Positions 6,361 to 8,445 of a DNA stretch of 8,445 nt are shown piece after piece. This stretch comes from Actinomycetota bacterium. GTDB lineage: Bacteria; Actinomycetota; UBA4738; HRBIN12. Location of the stretch: the NCBI GenBank assembly GCA_004366195.1, contig SIRV01000144.1, positions 1 to 8,445 on the forward strand, read 5' to 3'. Under the pieces are notes generated by a model. That model made no database searches. It saw only the letters and a list, made by a program, of their open reading frames with translations, and was not told where the DNA came from. The position numbers and the translations under genes were made by a program. Each line of letters opens with the position of its first letter. Positions within the stretch are counted from its first letter, which is position 1.

Positions 6361-7144
6361 CGTCGGGGTCGACGCGGACCTCGCGCCAGCCGAGGGCGCG
6401 GATCTCGGCCAGAGCGCCGGCGAGCCCGGGGTGGGTGAGGAGCCGACCGACCTCCGCCGGCGCCACCTCGATCGTCGCGAGCTCGCCCCGGTGCCGCACC
6501 CGGACGAGCTCGAACCCGAGGCCCCGGACCACGCGCTCGGCGCGGTCGATCCGGGCGAGCAGCTCCGGCGTGATCCGCAGCCCCGTCCGCACCCGCGAGG
6601 ACAGGCACGCGAGGGCGGGCTTCTCGGCCACCTCCAGCCCGAGGACCCGCGCGATGGCGCGCACCGTCGGCTTGCCCACGCCCTCCTCCAGGAGGGGGTT
6701 GCGGACGCCGGCCAGCTCCCCGGCCCGGAGCCCCGGCCGCACGTCGCCGAGGTCGTCGGCGTTGGCCCCGGCGAGGACCACGGCGCCGTCGGCCTCCCGG
6801 GCGATCCGCCCCAGCACCCCGTACAGCTCGGCCTTGCAGTGGAAGCACCGCTGCTCGTCGTTCCGCGCGTACGCCTCGCGCTCGACCTCGTGCGTGCGGA
6901 CCGTCCGGTGGACGACCCCGAGCGCGGCCGCGGTCCGGCGCGCGAGCTCGAGCTCTCCCGAGGGGTAGCTCGGCGAGAGCGCCGTCACCGCTTCCACCGC
7001 GCCCGGCCCGAGCGCGCGCGCGGCGAGCGCGAGCACGACCGAGGAGTCGACCCCGCCGGAGAAGGCCACGACGGCCCGTGGGCCGTACCCGCGGATCCGC
7101 GCCTCCAGGCGGGCGATCGTCGGGGTCTCGGTCGTCGCGCTCAC
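6332..7144 (-). CDS. larE: ATP-dependent sulfurtransferase for nickel-pincer cofactor synthesis (LarE)
   Basis: A 270-residue PP-loop enzyme that adenylates the carboxylates of pyridinium biscarboxylate mononucleotide and replaces them with thiocarboxylates, the middle step of NPN cofactor synthesis. The PP-loop SGGVDSS is at 29-35. LarE hallmarks follow: NDEQRCFHCKAELY (95-108), GANADDLGDVRPG (126-138), RNPLLEEGVGK (148-158) and EKPALACLSSR (174-184). The protein has exactly three cysteines, C100, C103 and C180. C180 lies in the motif that holds the sacrificial cysteine in the Lactobacillus enzyme; the extra CxxC suggests the three-cysteine [4Fe-4S] type. The GTG start at 7144 overlaps the larC stop (GTGA), with GGAGGG (7156-7151) six bases before it, supporting coupled translation. 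A longer in-frame ORF into larC is rejected. Confidence 0.93.
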   Translation of the reverse strand: MSATTETPTIARLEARIRGYGPRAVVAFSGGVDSSVVLALAARALGPGAVEAVTALSPSYPSGELELARRTAAALGVVHRTVRTHEVEREAYARNDEQRCFHCKAELYGVLGRIAREADGAVVLAGANADDLGDVRPGLRAGELAGVRNPLLEEGVGKPTVRAIARVLGLEVAEKPALACLSSRVRTGLRITPELLARIDRAERVVRGLGFELVRVRHRGELATIEVAPAEVGRLLTHPGLAGALAEIRALGWREVRVDPDGYRQGNARR

Positions 7145-8355
7145 GCGTCCCCCTCCGCAAGCAGCCGTCGGGCGAGCGCGCTCGCCCGTTCGTGCACGGC
7201 CCGCACCGGCAGGCCGAGCTTCTCTGCGGCCTCCACGACGTCGGCGTGCTCGGGCTTCGCCGTGACGGGCCGCCCGTCCAGGTACCCGACCTTCACCCGC
7301 AGGAGCGGGCCACCCGGCTCGAGCTCCACCTCCACCACGCGCCGCTCCAGCTCGGGACGCTCGACGGCGTGCACGCGCAGGCCGAGCGTGGTCGTGGCCT
7401 CGAAGAAGGCCCGACGGACGGCCTCCAGGGCCTCCGGCGCGCACAGGGCCGAGATCTGCAGCGCCGGGCGCCCGCGCTTCATCACGATCGGCGTCGTCCA
7501 GGCGTCGAGCGCCCCCGCGCCGAGGAGCGCCTCGATCGCGTCCGGCACGAGCTCCGGCGAGAGGTCGTCCACGTTCGCCTCCAGGACGAGGAGGCGCCTC
7601 CCGCCCGCGGTCGCGACCCCGGCCTCGGCCGCCTCCCCGACCAGCACCCGCACGACGTTCGCCACCCCCGCCGGGTCGCGCGACCCGGCGCCGACCCCGA
7701 CGCCGTCGAGCCGCATCGCGGGGATCGCCGTCGAGGGCTCCCCGAGGGCCGAGAGCACGGCCGCCGCCGTCGGCGTGACCGGCTCGGTCAGCCCGGGCGC
7801 GCCGGGCCGGACCGCGAAGCCCGCGCGGAGCTCGAGCGTGACCGGGGCGGGCGAGCCGTGGCCGCCCGCCCCGGACGGCGCGGGCAGCGGCAGGGGGCCC
7901 ACGAGCACCCGTTCCACCCCGAGACCGTCCAGCGCCGCTGCGATCCCCACGACGTCGAAGAGGGTGTCGTCCTCGCCGAGCTCCTCCAGGGCGAGTTCCT
8001 CGAGCCCCACCCCGTGGACCCCCGCCTCGGCCGCGAGCAGCCGCTCGAGCACGGCGACCGCGCGAGAGCGGACGCCTTCAGCGAGGTCGGCCGCGCGCAC
8101 CGCCGCGAGCAGCTCGCTCGGGCGACGTCGGGGCGAGGGAGCGAGCCCGCGCACGGCGAGCGCCCGCAGTCCCCCTCGGCGCACCTCGGAGGTCTCGAGG
8201 TCCACCGCGCGTCCGAGCACGGCCGCGATGGCGCCAGCCACCGCCTCCCGCGCCGCGCCGGCGTCGAGGAGGGCGGCGAGGAGCATGTCGCCCGCCGCCC
8301 CGCCCACGGCCGCCCCCCGCCGGTGCAGCCCCGACAAGCCCAGAGGGACGACCAC
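7141..8355 (-). CDS. larC: Nickel insertion protein for nickel-pincer cofactor synthesis (LarC), start uncertain
   Basis: A protein of about 404 residues that inserts nickel into the thiolated pyridinium nucleotide, the last step of NPN cofactor synthesis. Family marks include GGAAGDMLLAALLDAGA (18-34), SEVRRGGLRAL (56-66), DTLFDVVGIAAALDGLGVER (130-149), PVTPTAAAVL (192-201), LEANVDDLSPE (258-268), PIVMKRGRPA (289-298), TTTLGLR (321-327) and KVGYLDGRPV (355-364). Both halves, LarC1 and LarC2, lie in one continuous ORF, so the programmed frameshift known from Lactobacillus plantarum is not needed. The GTG at 8355 is a guess: it has no ribosome binding site, the frame stays open to the window end, and residues 1-17 lack the usual aromatic-x-Asp stretch before GGAAGDM. 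Sequence error or a start outside the window are both possible. It overlaps larE by 4 bases. Confidence 0.88.
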   Translation of the reverse strand: MVVPLGLSGLHRRGAAVGGAAGDMLLAALLDAGAAREAVAGAIAAVLGRAVDLETSEVRRGGLRALAVRGLAPSPRRRPSELLAAVRAADLAEGVRSRAVAVLERLLAAEAGVHGVGLEELALEELGEDDTLFDVVGIAAALDGLGVERVLVGPLPLPAPSGAGGHGSPAPVTLELRAGFAVRPGAPGLTEPVTPTAAAVLSALGEPSTAIPAMRLDGVGVGAGSRDPAGVANVVRVLVGEAAEAGVATAGGRRLLVLEANVDDLSPELVPDAIEALLGAGALDAWTTPIVMKRGRPALQISALCAPEALEAVRRAFFEATTTLGLRVHAVERPELERRVVEVELEPGGPLLRVKVGYLDGRPVTAKPEHADVVEAAEKLGLPVRAVHERASALARRLLAEGDA

Positions 8356-8373
8356 GGCCAGGGAGGCGGTGCC

Positions 8374-8409
8374 GGCGCGCCCCGCGGGCCACCGCGGGGC
8401 GCGCCCCGC
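8374..8409. repeat. Nested perfect palindromes at the window end
   Basis: GGCGCGCCCCGCGG (8374-8387) and CCGCGGGGCGCGCC (8392-8405) are exact reverse complements around a 4-base loop, a 14-bp all-GC stem. The right arm overlaps a second perfect palindrome, GCGGGGCGCGCCCCGC (8394-8409). They sit upstream of the uncertain larC start. Such structures often interrupt sequencing and assembly, so they may explain why the sequence ends here. Confidence 0.75.
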
Positions 8410-8435
8410 TCCTCCACGGGGGGCGGCGGCGGGTC

Positions 8436-8445
8436 GGGGGGGGGG
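8436..8445. other. Terminal run of ten G
   Basis: The window ends in ten consecutive G after a GGC-rich low-complexity stretch. Runs like this are typical of low-signal ends of two-colour short reads, so bases from about 8410 to the end should be treated with caution. They may nevertheless be real in so GC-rich a genome. Confidence 0.45.

Noticed and set aside
7145..7444. Upstream extension of larE into larC
   Set aside because: The extension is low-complexity Arg/Gly/Ala sequence and the LarE family starts shortly before the PP-loop. GTG 7144 has a good ribosome binding site and a GTGA overlap with larC.
8356..8445. A possible LarB C-terminus fused to or preceding larC
   Set aside because: I compared the three minus-strand frames with the conserved LarB ending (around VVNIDNGFGAA) and saw no match. 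The sequence is low-complexity Pro/Arg/Gly/Ala and possibly unreliable.
1..8445. Mobile elements, CRISPR arrays, tRNA or rRNA genes
   Set aside because: No transposase or integrase motifs, no regularly spaced direct repeats, and no recognisable tRNA or rRNA sequence were seen on reading through.

Overview
The window is very GC-rich (judged by eye, about 70%), with GTG and TTG starts and tightly packed genes. This style, and a recognisable actinobacterial secreted-protein family at the left edge, suggest an uncultured high-GC Gram-positive lineage (Actinomycetota, or a related deep-branching group). No rRNA, tRNA, CRISPR array, transposase or phage gene is visible. The last bases are a run of ten G beside nested palindromes, so the right edge looks like a contig end of doubtful quality.

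Layout. (1) 1-486, minus strand: a broken gene for a secreted protein. It survives as three pieces in three reading frames, and a fragment of its missing middle lies inverted on the plus strand. (2) 643-2232, minus: an intact alkaline-phosphatase-superfamily phosphodiesterase/phosphohydrolase (COG3379-like). (3) 2233-2393: a divergent promoter region. (4) 2394-6319, plus: a complete four-gene ABC importer of the spermidine/putrescine (Pot) type: lipoprotein binding protein, two permeases and an ATPase, spaced like one operon. (5) 6320-6331: a convergent junction with a hairpin. (6) 6332-8355, minus: larE and larC, overlapping by 4 bases. They encode two of the three enzymes that build the nickel-pincer nucleotide (NPN) cofactor; larB and any cofactor-using enzyme would have to lie elsewhere, possibly past the right edge.

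How they fit together. The importer should bring a small cationic or related solute into the cell. The divergent phosphohydrolase has no export signal, so it could act on a cytoplasmic phosphoester; a link to the imported solute is only a guess from position. LarC and LarE form an independent cofactor module. This LarE carries three cysteines, which fits the iron-sulfur type better than the single-cysteine sacrificial type.

Most of the window is conventional. The most unusual features are the shattered gene with an internal inversion, a perfect 15-bp hairpin inside the start of the first permease gene, and the odd N-terminus of LarC next to strong palindromes at the window edge. I see no convincing evidence of an undescribed system.
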